The position numbers were made by a program, and so were the translations under genes. This document shows positions 8,801-18,245 of a stretch of DNA of 64,000 bases, piece by piece. This stretch comes from Paraburkholderia domus (GTDB lineage: Bacteria > Pseudomonadota > Gammaproteobacteria > Burkholderiales > Burkholderiaceae), in NCBI RefSeq assembly GCF_905220705.1, contig NZ_CAJNAT010000010.1, forward strand, positions 1-64,000, read 5' to 3'. The notes beneath the pieces were generated by a model. It saw nothing but the letters and a program-made list of their open reading frames with translations. It ran no database searches and had not been told where the DNA came from. The stretch's first letter is position 1; every line of letters begins with the position of its first letter.

Positions 8801-9931
8801 TCAGCCAAGGCCGCGCGCGATTAGAATTTTCTGGATGTCGCTGGTGCCTTCGTAAATCTGGCATACACGGACATCGCGGTAGATGCGTTCGACGGGGAAG
8901 TCGCTCAGATAGCCGTAGCCGCCATGAATCTGCAAGGCTGCCGAGCAAATGCGCTCGGCGGCTTCAGATGCGAACAGCTTGGCCATCGCGGCCTCGGTCA
9001 GGCAGTGCAGGCCGGCGTCTTTCAGCGAAGCCGCGTGCCAGATCAACTGACGGGCGGCTTCGAGTTGGGTTGCCATATCGGCGAGACGGAATTGCACGGC
9101 CTGGTGCGAAAACAGGGGCTGGCCGAAGCTCTCGCGCTCCTTCGCGTACCCCAAGGCCGCCTCGAACGCAGCGCGCGCCATGCCCACGCTCTGCGCCGCG
9201 ATACCGATGCGCCCGCCTTCGAGCCCCGATAGCGCAATCCGATAGCCTTCGCCTTCCGCGCCGATCAGATTCGCGGCCGGCACGCGGCAATCTTCGAAAA
9301 TAATCTGCGCCGTGTCCGACGAATGCTGACCGAGCTTTTCTTCGACTCGCGCGACGATGTAGCCCTTCGTATCGGTCGGCACGATGAATGCGCTGATGCC
9401 ACGCTTACCTGCGGCCTTGTCGGTCACGGCCATGACGATCGCGACGTTGCCGTTCTTGCCGCTCGTGATGAACTGTTTGACGCCGTTCAGCACGTAATCG
9501 TCGCCGTCACGTGTCGCAGTAGTGCGCAGCGCGGATGCGTCGGAGCCCGCTTGCGGTTCGGTCAAACAAAACGCTCCGAGCATCTCGCCGCGCGCGAGCG
9601 GCGTGAGCCACTCGCGTTTCTGCTCGTCGTTACCATAGCTCAGCAGAATGCTGCACACCGGGCAGTTGTTGACGGAAATTGCGGTCGAGGTGCCGCCGTC
9701 GCCCGCCGCGATTTCTTCGAGGATCAGCGCGAGCGCCAGCGCGTCCATGCCGGCGCCGCCGTACGCTTCGGGCACCAGCACGCCATATGCGCCGAGTTCG
9801 GCGAGCTGGCGATGCACGTCCTTCGGAAAGATGCGCTCGCGGTCCCATTGCGCCGCATGCGGCGTGACCGCTTCGCGAACGAACGTGCGCACCGCGTCGC
9901 GGACCATCAGGTGGTCCTGATCAAGCACCAT
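8801..9931 (-). CDS. Acyl-CoA dehydrogenase (short/branched-chain type)
   Basis: FAD enzyme that forms the alpha,beta double bond in acyl-CoA esters. Length 376 is typical. Both family signatures are present: GAFCLTEPQAGSDASAL near residue 118 and the C-terminal QIHGGYGY followed by QIYEGTSDIQK, in which Glu361 is at the position of the catalytic base of the butyryl/short-chain group. Neighbouring thiolase and SDR genes 36 and 800 bases upstream suggest a common acyl-CoA degradation route. Exact chain specificity cannot be read from the sequence. Confidence 0.92.
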   Translation of the reverse strand: MVLDQDHLMVRDAVRTFVREAVTPHAAQWDRERIFPKDVHRQLAELGAYGVLVPEAYGGAGMDALALALILEEIAAGDGGTSTAISVNNCPVCSILLSYGNDEQKREWLTPLARGEMLGAFCLTEPQAGSDASALRTTATRDGDDYVLNGVKQFITSGKNGNVAIVMAVTDKAAGKRGISAFIVPTDTKGYIVARVEEKLGQHSSDTAQIIFEDCRVPAANLIGAEGEGYRIALSGLEGGRIGIAAQSVGMARAAFEAALGYAKERESFGQPLFSHQAVQFRLADMATQLEAARQLIWHAASLKDAGLHCLTEAAMAKLFASEAAERICSAALQIHGGYGYLSDFPVERIYRDVRVCQIYEGTSDIQKILIARGLG

Positions 9932-9967
9932 GGCTTGGTCTCCTTGTTAGTCTCTCCATTTGTCTCT

Positions 9968-10645
9968 TCACCAGTCGAGCGCCGTGCCGTCGTATTGATA
10001 GAACCGACCATTGAACGCTTCATGTGCGGCCGCTGCCTGCGCAAGCACTTCGCGCATGCCAGTGACGCTGCGCGCCGGATCGATCGCCGCCTGCGCGCCA
10101 CCCATGTCGGTGCGCACCCAGCCGGGATGCAGCGAAATACATGTTGCGTGCGTTGCATCCAGCGACGCGATCTTCAGCGCGTCGTTCAGCGCTGCCTTGC
10201 TCGCCCGATATAGCCAGCCGGTCGTGCCGCTTGCGTCACCGATACTGCCCATTTTGCTCGAAATCACCGCGAACACACCGCCGGCTTCTTCGACGAGCGG
10301 CAGCAGGACCGGCATCAACTGCATCGGTCCGCGCACGTTGGTGTGCATGACCTGGTCGAAGTCTTCGGCGGTGATCGTCTCGATGTCCTCGGTGCGGGGG
10401 CCGTACACACCGGACACCAGCACCGCCGCGTCGAGCCGTTCGCCGTCGAGCTTCCAGCCGAATGCGGCGATTTCTTCGGGCGCGGTGACGTCGAGTGAAA
10501 AGGTCTCCGCGCCGAGCGCCTTCAGTGCGTCGAGCGCGGTGCCGTCGCGCGCGGTGGCGAGCACGCGCCAGCCGCTCTTCTTGTACTGCCGCGCAAACTC
10601 CTGGCCGATGCCGCGCGATGCACCCACGATCAACACTGTCTTCAT
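9968..10645 (-). CDS. SDR-family oxidoreductase
   Basis: Classical short-chain dehydrogenase of 225 residues. The nucleotide-binding motif is GASRGIG (residues 8-14) and the catalytic pair is Tyr146 and Lys150 in YRASK, with serines at 129-130. The expected Asn-Ala-Gly segment is replaced by LVSGVYG. It sits 31 bases after the thiolase gene and 36 before the acyl-CoA dehydrogenase gene. Substrate unknown; the context suggests a hydroxyacyl or ketone intermediate. Confidence 0.88.
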   Translation of the reverse strand: MKTVLIVGASRGIGQEFARQYKKSGWRVLATARDGTALDALKALGAETFSLDVTAPEEIAAFGWKLDGERLDAAVLVSGVYGPRTEDIETITAEDFDQVMHTNVRGPMQLMPVLLPLVEEAGGVFAVISSKMGSIGDASGTTGWLYRASKAALNDALKIASLDATHATCISLHPGWVRTDMGGAQAAIDPARSVTGMREVLAQAAAAHEAFNGRFYQYDGTALDW

Positions 10646-10676
10646 CGAATCACCTCAAGCCCCTGGAAACTGCGCG

Positions 10677-11885
10677 TTAAACCAGTTCAATACCCATCGC
10701 GGTCGCTTCGCCACCGCCGATGCACAGCGTCGCGACGCCGCGCTTCAGACCGCGCTTTTTCAACGCGCCGATCAGCGTGACGAGAATTCGCGCGCCCGAC
10801 GCGCCGATTGGATGACCGAGTGCGCAGGCGCCGCCGTTCACGTTGACCTTGTCATGCGGTAGATGATGTTCCTTCATCGCGGCCATCGTGACCACCGCGA
10901 ATGCCTCGTTGACTTCGTACAGATCCACTTCGTCGGCACGCCAGCCGTTCTTCTCGAACAGCTTGCGAATCGCACCGACCGGCGCGGTGGTGAACTTCGC
11001 CGGTTCCTGGGCGAAGGTGGAGTGGCCGACCACGCGAGCAAGAGGCTCGACGCCGAGACGCTTCGCGGTCGATTCACGCATCATCACGAGCGCCGCGGCT
11101 CCGTCGGAAATCGACGACGAATTCGCCGCCGTCACCGTGCCGGTTTTGCTGAACGCGGGCTTGAGCGTCGGAATCTTGTCGAGGTTCGCTTTGAACGGCT
11201 GCTCGTCGTGATCGATGGTGACGTCGCCCTTGCGGCTTTCCACCTTCACCGGCGCGATTTCCCATGCAAACGAGCCGTCTTCGTTCGCGCGCTTCGCACG
11301 ATTCAGGGACTCGACGGCGAACGCATCCTGCGCTTCGCGCGTGAAGTCGAACGACGCCGCGCATTCCTCGGCGAAGGTACCCATCAAACGGCCTTTCTCG
11401 TAGGCGTCTTCGAGACCGTCGTAGAACATGTGGTCGATCACCTGGCCGTGGCCCATGCGCATGCCGTTACGCGCCTTCGGCAACAGGTACGGCGCGTTCG
11501 TCATACTTTCCATGCCGCCGGCGACGATCACGTCGACCGAGCCCGCAGCCAGCATGTCGTGAGCGAACATCGCCGCGCGCATGCCGGAGCCGCACATCTT
11601 GTTGACGGTGGTGCTGCCGGTGCTCAACGGCAAACCGGCGCCGAGTGCGGCCTGACGCGCGGGCGCCTGACCGAGGCCGGCGGGCAGCACGCAACCCATC
11701 ACTACTTCGTCGACCTGCTCGGGCTTCAATCCGGCGCGTTGCACGGCGGCTTCGATCGCAACCGAACCCAACTGCGGCGCGGTCAGCGACGCGAAATCGC
11801 CCTGAAATGCTGCCATCGGCGTGCGGGCCACGCCTACGATTACGATCGGATCAGACTTTGTCTCGCTCATGTTTGCCTCACTCAT
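10677..11885 (-). CDS. Acetyl-CoA acetyltransferase (thiolase)
   Basis: Degradative/biosynthetic thiolase of 402 residues. Nucleophile Cys98 lies in NKMCGSGMRA; the second active-site residues are His358 (ALGHPIGASG) and Cys388 (LCIGGGEA). ATG 11885 follows AAGGAG at 7 bases, so the N-terminal MSEAN extension is real. The start lies inside the 3' end of the carbonic anhydrase gene (8-base overlap). It may serve acetoacetyl-CoA cleavage, or supply acetoacetyl-CoA; this window alone cannot tell. Confidence 0.93.
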   Translation of the reverse strand: MSEANMSETKSDPIVIVGVARTPMAAFQGDFASLTAPQLGSVAIEAAVQRAGLKPEQVDEVVMGCVLPAGLGQAPARQAALGAGLPLSTGSTTVNKMCGSGMRAAMFAHDMLAAGSVDVIVAGGMESMTNAPYLLPKARNGMRMGHGQVIDHMFYDGLEDAYEKGRLMGTFAEECAASFDFTREAQDAFAVESLNRAKRANEDGSFAWEIAPVKVESRKGDVTIDHDEQPFKANLDKIPTLKPAFSKTGTVTAANSSSISDGAAALVMMRESTAKRLGVEPLARVVGHSTFAQEPAKFTTAPVGAIRKLFEKNGWRADEVDLYEVNEAFAVVTMAAMKEHHLPHDKVNVNGGACALGHPIGASGARILVTLIGALKKRGLKRGVATLCIGGGEATAMGIELV

Positions 11886-12654
11886 CTTTAAACTCCTTGA
11901 TCACACCTTCGACGATCGCCGGCACGTCGCCGAGCTGGACCGCATCGGCGGCCGCCGCATCGTTATCTGCCTGGTACGCACCGCCGGCCGATACGGCCGC
12001 GATGCAGCGTTTGTAGGTTGCATCGAGTGCCGCCGGATCGTTGACGCTCATGCCGAGGTCGCGCACCTTGCCGTCGTGCACGCCATATACCCAGCCATGC
12101 ACCGCCAGTTCCTGGCCGCGCGCCCATGCGTCGTTGATGATGGTGGTGCGGCATACGTTCATCACCTGCTCGATCGCGTTGAGTTCGACCAGACGCCGAT
12201 GCCGCGCCTCGCCGATCGGCCACTCTTCGATCAGCGCGGCGTGTTTGGTGCGAACGTCCTGCACGTGATGCAGCCAGTTGTCCGCGAGGCCCACGCGCCG
12301 GCCGTGCAGCGCCGCGGCGACACCCGAGCAGCCATAGTGACCCACCACCATGATGTGCTTGACCTTGAGCAGATCGACGGCGAACTGGATCACCGACAGG
12401 CAGTTCAGATCCGTATGCACCACCACATTGGCGATATTTCTGTGCACGAACACTTCGCCTGGTGGCAGGCCGATGATCTGGTTGGCCGGTACGCGAGAAT
12501 CGGAACAGCCGATCCACAGATACTCGGGTGTCTGCTGGTGCGCGAGACGCGAGAAGTACTCCGGATCTTCGGACAGTTTGCGGGCCACCCACGCGTCGTT
12601 GTTATCGAACAGGTGGGCCAGCGGATTGGCAGCGGGAGAAGCGTTCGTATTCAT
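11878..12654 (-). CDS. can: Beta-class carbonic anhydrase
   Basis: Zinc enzyme interconverting CO2 and bicarbonate. Zinc ligands are visible at the expected places: Cys50 and Asp52 in CSDSRVPANQI, His106 and Cys109 in GHYGCSGV. Length of 258 from ATG 12654 is slightly longer than the usual 220 owing to a short N-terminal tail and a C-terminal alanine-rich extension. No strong ribosome site precedes it; the reading frame stays open further upstream but without family similarity. It overlaps the thiolase gene by 8 bases, which ties bicarbonate supply to acyl-CoA metabolism. Confidence 0.93.
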   Translation of the reverse strand: MNTNASPAANPLAHLFDNNDAWVARKLSEDPEYFSRLAHQQTPEYLWIGCSDSRVPANQIIGLPPGEVFVHRNIANVVVHTDLNCLSVIQFAVDLLKVKHIMVVGHYGCSGVAAALHGRRVGLADNWLHHVQDVRTKHAALIEEWPIGEARHRRLVELNAIEQVMNVCRTTIINDAWARGQELAVHGWVYGVHDGKVRDLGMSVNDPAALDATYKRCIAAVSAGGAYQADNDAAAADAVQLGDVPAIVEGVIKEFKDE

Positions 12655-12757
12655 GGTGAGTCTGGGCGGTTGCTCGACCGATTGACCGGTCGATGTCGTT
12701 ACATAAGGTTCGGACGATGCATTCAACAATGCGGGCGGCGCATGATGCGAATGCGGT

Positions 12758-14587
12758 TTAAGCCGCGCGCACGGTACGCTCATCTGCCGGGTTCTCCGAT
12801 TGTCCGGACGCCGCATTGGCGAATCGTTCCGGATAGCGGATGCAGAAGCGCACGCTGCTGTCGTATGGGAAAAAGTCGGGCAGTTCGCCTTTTAATAGAT
12901 GATCCTTGTGCCGTTGCCATAGCGCTGGATCGAAGAAGTCCGCGTGATGCTGCATGAAGGACCGGCGCACGCGTGGGTCGCCGAGCAAGAACGTGCCGTA
13001 TGTCTCCGGGAAAATGTCATGTGGACCGACCGAGTACCACGGCTCGCCCGACATTTCGTCTTCCTCGTTACGTGGCGCCGGCACGGCGCGCACGTTGCAT
13101 TCCGTCAGGTATTCGATTTCATCGTAGTCGTAGAACACGACGCGGCCATGACGCGTCACGCCGAAGTTCTTGTACAGCATGTCGCCAGGAAAAATGTTCA
13201 CCTGCATCAATTCCTTGATCGCGTTGCCGTATTCCTTGATGCCGTGATCGATGTCGTCGTCGCTGCCGTTGTGCAGGAACAGATTGAGCGGCACCATCCT
13301 GCGTTCGATGTACATGTGGCGAATCACCAGGTTGTCACCGTCGTATTCCATCAAGGACGGCACTTCCTTTTCAAGCTCGCGCACTAGCGCTTCGTTGAGC
13401 CGCGAAACGGGCAGCGCCACGCTCGAATATTCGAGTGTGTCGGCCATGCGGCCCAAACGGTCATGCCGTTTGACGAGCTGATACTTTCCCTTGATCTGCT
13501 CGCGCGTGGTTTCCTTCGGCGGCGGGAAGTGGTCCTTGATCAGCTTGAATACGTACGGAAACGACGGCAGTGTGAATACGAGCATCACCAGCCCCTTGAT
13601 GCCGGGCGCAATGATGAACTGATCGCTGGAATGCTTCAGGTGGTGCAGCAGATCGCGATAGAACAGATTTTTGCCCTGCTTCTGCAAACCAACCGACGTA
13701 TAGATTTCCGCCTTCGGTTTGCCCTGCATGATCGTGCCGAGAAACTCGACGTAAGCCGACGGTACTTCCATATCGACCAGGAAATACGAATGCGAGAAGC
13801 TGAAGATGATCAGCAACTGGTCGCGTTGGAGTAGCACCGTATCGAGTGCAAGCACGCCGGGTTTGACATGACGCAGCGGCACGGCGAACGGCAGCAGCAA
13901 ATCGCCGTTGATGATCCGGCCAACGATATACGCCGACTTGTTCCGATAGAACAGTGACGAGAGCACGTGAATCTGAAAATTTGGCGCTTCGTCGAACACG
14001 CCGAACGCATCGTGGATCGTCTGCATCACGCATTCGACGTCGCGCTTCAGATCTTCAAACGGTGGTTCCAGCTGGAAGTTGGTGACGATGCGTTCGAGCG
14101 TCGCGGCGAGGCCGTCCTTGCCGGGGTAGTACGCGCGATAGGTCGGCTTCGCCGCCGGTTCGTCATTCTCGATGTATTCGGTCGAGATCGCCGGGCGCAC
14201 GAAAATGAAGTCGTTGTTGAAATACGAACGGTGCAGGATTTTGCAGCACACCGAATTGAAGAACGTCTCCGCGCACTCGGGCTGACGGTGCGTGGTCAAG
14301 AGACCGATGTAGTGGAGCTTGATCTGCTGCCACACTTCGTCGTCGATATTCTCGGCGTCGTATTCGTCTTCGAGCAGAACGACGCATTCCTCGACGCGTT
14401 CGTCATACGAGGTAATGCGTTCGCGCGCCAGCGTTTGCAGGCCATGCCAGTCGGCAGCTTCGAAGAGCGTTTTGGCATGGATCGCGGCGTCGCGGAAAAT
14501 CCGGTAGTGTCGATCGAATCCTTCGAGCATCGTCTGGGCGACGTCAAAGCCGATCTGCGACGACAACAGTTTGGGGAAGTGATTCAT
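12758..14587 (-). CDS. aceK: Isocitrate dehydrogenase kinase/phosphatase AceK
   Basis: Bifunctional enzyme that phosphorylates and reactivates isocitrate dehydrogenase, directing carbon between the TCA cycle and the glyoxylate shunt. At 609 residues it is full length and closely follows Burkholderiaceae AceK (MNHFPKLLSSQIGFDVAQTM, FVRPAISTEYIEND, APGIKGLVMLVFTLPSFPYV with the ATP-binding region, and VVFYDYDEIEYL in the active site). ATG 14587 matches the family N-terminus; an ATG at 14608 is in frame. It is not next to aceA/aceB here but lies between a MerR regulator and acyl-CoA enzymes, consistent with acetyl-CoA-producing catabolism. Confidence 0.96.
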   Translation of the reverse strand: MNHFPKLLSSQIGFDVAQTMLEGFDRHYRIFRDAAIHAKTLFEAADWHGLQTLARERITSYDERVEECVVLLEDEYDAENIDDEVWQQIKLHYIGLLTTHRQPECAETFFNSVCCKILHRSYFNNDFIFVRPAISTEYIENDEPAAKPTYRAYYPGKDGLAATLERIVTNFQLEPPFEDLKRDVECVMQTIHDAFGVFDEAPNFQIHVLSSLFYRNKSAYIVGRIINGDLLLPFAVPLRHVKPGVLALDTVLLQRDQLLIIFSFSHSYFLVDMEVPSAYVEFLGTIMQGKPKAEIYTSVGLQKQGKNLFYRDLLHHLKHSSDQFIIAPGIKGLVMLVFTLPSFPYVFKLIKDHFPPPKETTREQIKGKYQLVKRHDRLGRMADTLEYSSVALPVSRLNEALVRELEKEVPSLMEYDGDNLVIRHMYIERRMVPLNLFLHNGSDDDIDHGIKEYGNAIKELMQVNIFPGDMLYKNFGVTRHGRVVFYDYDEIEYLTECNVRAVPAPRNEEDEMSGEPWYSVGPHDIFPETYGTFLLGDPRVRRSFMQHHADFFDPALWQRHKDHLLKGELPDFFPYDSSVRFCIRYPERFANAASGQSENPADERTVRAA

Positions 14588-14672
14588 GTCGACCGTGATT
14601 CGTCCCATGTCGTGAAGACACCCATGATTGTATCGTCCGGGTGGGCCCGCGACGCATCGCGCCGCTCTCCGC

Positions 14673-15077
14673 TTAGGCGGACCGGGTTTCGCGTGCGCCG
14701 CTCTCCAGCAACGCTTTCGCCTGAGCTTCGTATTGCGCGAGATCTTCGAGCGTCGCGTTCAGATCTTCCAGTTGACGTTCGAGCACGTCGCGATGGCGTG
14801 CCACGGTGGCAAGGAAGGCGTGCAATTGCGGTACGGTATCGGTCGGCGATTCGTAGACATCGAGCAGATCGCGGATTTCCGACAGCGTGAAGCCGAGCCG
14901 TTTGCCGCGCAGCGTGAGCTTCAGGCGGGTTCGGTCGCGGCCCGAATAGACGCGCCGTAAGCCGCTCGATCCCTCACGGCTCGGTGAGAGTAAACCCTGA
15001 TCTTCATAGAAGCGGATTGCCCGCGGCGTGACGTCGAATTCCCGCGCGAGCTCGGTGATCGTGTATTGCGTGTTCAT
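14673..15077 (-). CDS. MerR-family transcriptional regulator (LiuR-like)
   Basis: A 134-residue regulator with an N-terminal MerR winged helix (YTITELAREFDVTPRAIRFYEDQGLLSPSR, residues 5-34) and a following dimerisation coiled coil (about 85-125). There are no cysteines, which argues against a metal sensor. The N-terminus resembles LiuR, the regulator of branched-chain amino acid and acyl-CoA catabolism in proteobacteria. It heads the aceK-can-thiolase-SDR-acyl-CoA dehydrogenase block and is divergent from an MBL-fold hydrolase; a MerR-type promoter lies between them. Specific LiuR orthology is inference. Confidence 0.88.
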   Translation of the reverse strand: MNTQYTITELAREFDVTPRAIRFYEDQGLLSPSREGSSGLRRVYSGRDRTRLKLTLRGKRLGFTLSEIRDLLDVYESPTDTVPQLHAFLATVARHRDVLERQLEDLNATLEDLAQYEAQAKALLESGARETRSA

Positions 15078-15113
15078 CGGGGCATTCCGTGGCCGGGCAG
15101 AAAATCGGATTGA

Positions 15114-15144
15114 ACGATAGAATCGACGTTTACGTTATCGTCAA
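15114..15144 (-). promoter_or_regulatory. MerR-type promoter with palindromic operator
   Basis: TTTACG-TTAT-CGTCAA at 15129-15144 is an imperfect palindrome (TT(G/T)ACG half-sites). On the minus strand TTGACG serves as a -35 element, and TATCGT (15114-15119) follows after exactly 19 bases, the stretched spacing typical of MerR-activated promoters. The merR start codon is about 37 bases downstream of this -10. An alternative -10 (TTCTAT) would give 16 bases, so the assignment is not unique. Confidence 0.6.
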
Positions 15145-15265
15145 CTTGAGCGAAACGCAACTACGGCGCAGTACGGCACCGGTATGTCCCGACCGGGCCG
15201 CAACCACGCCGTCCGGCATCGCATACCTCGCCATGCCGGACGGCCGACGGAGGAAGACATCCACA

Positions 15266-16339
15266 ATGAATGCACTAGAACATCAACTCGACTACCCGTT
15301 CAACGACACCCTGCCGGAAGCGGGCCACGCGATGGAAGTCTCGCCCGGCGTGTTCTGGCTGCGCATGCCGCTGCCCTTCGCACTCGACCACATCAATCTG
15401 TGGCTGCTACGCGATGAAATCGACGGTCAGCAAGGCTGGACGGTAGTCGACTGCGGCATTGCGTCGGACACGATCAAGGAGAACTGGGAGAAAGTGTTCG
15501 ACTCCGTGCTCGACGGTCTGCCGGTGCTACGCGTGATCGTGACGCATTGCCATCCGGACCATATCGGCCTCGCGCACTGGATTTGCGCCGGCGGCGACAA
15601 GAAGCGCTGGGACGTGCGGTTGTGGATGACGCTCGGTGAATACATGCAGGCACGCGTGATGGCGGCCGGCGACGGATCGAATGCGGGCGGCGAGGGCGCG
15701 GCACAGCACTTTGCGCGCCATGGTTTGAACGACGAGGCGTCGCTCGACAAACTGCGTAATCGCACGAGCTACTACTCGAGCCTCGTGCCGGCGATTCCCA
15801 GCCAGTACCGTCGCCTGCGCGAAGCCGATGGCGTGAAGATCGGCGGCAAGACGTGGCGCGTGGTGACCGGTTTCGGCCATTCGCCGGAACATTGCGCGTT
15901 ACATTGCGAAGAAACGGGCGCACTGATCTCCGGCGACATGGTGCTGCCGCGTATTTCGACCAACGTCTCGGTGTTCGGCATGGAGCCGGAAGGCTCGCCG
16001 CTCGCGCTGTATCTGGAATCGCTCGGCCGCTACGAGACAATGCCCGAAGACACGCTAGTGCTGCCGTCACATGGCAAGCCGTTCCGCGGTGTGCACACGC
16101 GCATCAGGCAACTGCGTGAGCATCACGATGCGCGTCTGGCGGAAGTGCGCGAGGCATGTGCGGAGAAGCCGCAGAGCGCAGCGGATATCGTGCCGCTGAT
16201 GTTCAAGCGCCAACTCGACATCCATCAGATGACGTTCGCGCTCGGCGAAGCGTTGGCGCACTTGCATCTGCTATGGCTGGCCGGTGAGCTGACGCGCACA
16301 CAGGATGCGGATGGCGTGATCCGGTTCGCCGCGGCTTGA
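15266..16339 (+). CDS. MBL-fold metallohydrolase
   Basis: Metallo-beta-lactamase-fold hydrolase of 357 residues. The metal-binding motif HxHxDH is THCHPDH (His94, His96, Asp98, His99), with further ligands expected at GFGHSPEHC and GDMVLP. The C-terminal helical part (about 270-357) resembles the domain found in LACTB2-like and BVMO-associated MBL proteins. ATG 15266 is preceded by GGAGG at 12 bases; upstream in-frame codons lack similarity. It is transcribed away from the merR block and may share its palindromic operator, so a thioester or lactone substrate from acyl catabolism is plausible but unproven. Confidence 0.88.
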   Translation: MNALEHQLDYPFNDTLPEAGHAMEVSPGVFWLRMPLPFALDHINLWLLRDEIDGQQGWTVVDCGIASDTIKENWEKVFDSVLDGLPVLRVIVTHCHPDHIGLAHWICAGGDKKRWDVRLWMTLGEYMQARVMAAGDGSNAGGEGAAQHFARHGLNDEASLDKLRNRTSYYSSLVPAIPSQYRRLREADGVKIGGKTWRVVTGFGHSPEHCALHCEETGALISGDMVLPRISTNVSVFGMEPEGSPLALYLESLGRYETMPEDTLVLPSHGKPFRGVHTRIRQLREHHDARLAEVREACAEKPQSAADIVPLMFKRQLDIHQMTFALGEALAHLHLLWLAGELTRTQDADGVIRFAAA

Positions 16340-16373
16340 CGGCTGGGACAGGCGGCCACGCATCGTCGCGTGG

Positions 16374-18017
16374 TCAATCCACCTTGACCGGGTGGAAGCG
16401 CCAACCCTCGATGGTCCATTGCATCGTATGGGTTGGTCGCAATGCTTCAAGGAACCCCGCATCATGCGATACCGCAACGATGGCGCCTGGAAAATCCGTT
16501 AGCGCGTCTTCAATCGCCAGCACCGATTCGAGATCGAGGTGATTGGTCGGCTCGTCGAGCAGTAGCAATTGCGCCGGCGTGCCGCGCCATAGTGCGCACG
16601 CAAGCGCCGCTTTCAGGCGCTCGCCGCCGCTTAGCTGCCGGGTGGGTTGCGTCGCGCGTTGCGCGTCGATTTGTAGCAACGCTAAACGGCTGCGCAACTC
16701 GCTCTCTGCAAGTGGCGTATCGAGCAGGCCCAACTGTTCGACGATCGAGCGCTCGGCGTCGAGCAGGTCGAGACGCTGATCCAGATAGGCGCATGGCACG
16801 TGCGTTGCCGACTTTCCGTTCAATGGAGCGATCTCGCCTGCCAGCAAGCGCAGCAACGTTGATTTGCCGCAGCCGTTGGGACCTGTCATGGTGACGCGTA
16901 GTGGGCCGGCGGCTGCCCACGTTATCCGCGCAGACGGATCGTCGGCACATAGCCACGGCAGTCTTGCTTCGTCGAGCGTGAATACCTGCCGGCGCGCGGG
17001 CACGACGGCGCCCGGCAGTGAGAGCATCACCGCGCTCTCAGGCACCACGCGCGCCGCGGCCTCGCGGACTTGTGTGTCGAGGTCAGTTTTGAAAGCCTGC
17101 TGTGCGCGGCGGACGTGACCCATGATGTCCGCCACGGCGCTCAGTCGTTTGCCTCGCCTGAAGCGGGATACATTTGCGGTTTCCCAATAGCGCCGTGCGC
17201 CCGCCGCGCGACGCTGGGTCGTGTCGTGCTCGCGTTGAAGCCTCTGCCGATCGCGAGTGCGTTCTGTGCGGACATGGTCGAGTGCGGTTTGCGCCGCGTC
17301 CTTCTCCGCTTCACGCTGAGCGCGGAAGAGGTCGTAGTTGCCGCCGTAGATGCGTGGCCCCTGTGGCGTCAGTTCGACGATACGCTGCACGCTGCCCAGC
17401 AACTGGCGATCGTGACTGACGACGATCAGGCCGCCGGGCCACGCGTCGAGCATCGCGTGTAACCAGACCCGACCGTCGTGGTCGAGGTGGTTGGTGGGCT
17501 CATCGCATACCAATAGATCGGCCTCTGACAGCAGTGCGCCGATCAGCACGATGCGGGCGCGCTGGCCACCGCTCAGCGAATCTGCTGAATCTGCTGCATC
17601 GAGTTCGGGCAGCCCCGCTGCGGCCAGTGCCTTCTGAAAGCGCGTGGCAAGATCCCAGCGATTGCCGACGAGGTCGAAATCTTCAGCGTTGGCCGAACCG
17701 GCCGCGAACCGCGCCAGCGCGTCGAGCGTGTCGGCCAGTCCGGCAGCCTGCGCGACAGTTTTTCCTACGAGTGCGGGTGCGTCCTGACTCACGAACGCGA
17801 CGGAACCGAACCGCTCGATCGCACCCGCGGACGGCGTGAGTTCACCGCAAATCAATCTTGCCAGCACGCTTTTGCCCATGCCGTTGCGTCCAGCAATGGC
17901 GGTGCGCGCATGGTCGAATGTGAGGTCGATGGAGTCGAGCAACAGCGCTCCATCATTGAAATGGAACGATACGTGATGCAGTGAAACGAGTGGGGACGAT
18001 GGCGTGACATGAGCCAT
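16374..18017 (-). CDS. ABC-F family ATPase
   Basis: Soluble protein of 547 residues with two ABC domains and no membrane segments. Domain 1: Walker A GRNGMGKS (43-50), signature LSGGQRAR near 148, Walker B LLVCDEPTNHLD. Domain 2: Walker A GPNGCGKS, signature LSGGERLK, Walker B LLLLDEPTNHLD. A charged linker with an AQREAEKDAAQ-type coiled coil lies between them, as in ribosome-associated ABC-F proteins. ATG 18017 has GGAGG five bases upstream; a GTG 6 bases earlier is possible. Subfamily (Uup, YheS or resistance type) is not resolved. Monocistronic. Confidence 0.9.
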   Translation of the reverse strand: MAHVTPSSPLVSLHHVSFHFNDGALLLDSIDLTFDHARTAIAGRNGMGKSVLARLICGELTPSAGAIERFGSVAFVSQDAPALVGKTVAQAAGLADTLDALARFAAGSANAEDFDLVGNRWDLATRFQKALAAAGLPELDAADSADSLSGGQRARIVLIGALLSEADLLVCDEPTNHLDHDGRVWLHAMLDAWPGGLIVVSHDRQLLGSVQRIVELTPQGPRIYGGNYDLFRAQREAEKDAAQTALDHVRTERTRDRQRLQREHDTTQRRAAGARRYWETANVSRFRRGKRLSAVADIMGHVRRAQQAFKTDLDTQVREAAARVVPESAVMLSLPGAVVPARRQVFTLDEARLPWLCADDPSARITWAAAGPLRVTMTGPNGCGKSTLLRLLAGEIAPLNGKSATHVPCAYLDQRLDLLDAERSIVEQLGLLDTPLAESELRSRLALLQIDAQRATQPTRQLSGGERLKAALACALWRGTPAQLLLLDEPTNHLDLESVLAIEDALTDFPGAIVAVSHDAGFLEALRPTHTMQWTIEGWRFHPVKVD

Positions 18018-18245
18018 AAGCACCTCCGAAAATGTGTTGAAACCTTCGCAGAGGCGCGTTGAGCGTCCTGATGCGAAAACATTTTGGATGGCTTAATTGT
18101 TCACTTTGGCTGATGTCCGGTTAGAGGAGAGGGTTCACAGTATAGCGAGCGATCTTTCGGCGAGGCAAGACTGCATCGTGTGGTGCGTTGTCGCGGTGAC
18201 ACACGTCTTCGACATGCCACCGCCGCGCAGCGGCGCAATAGAAAC

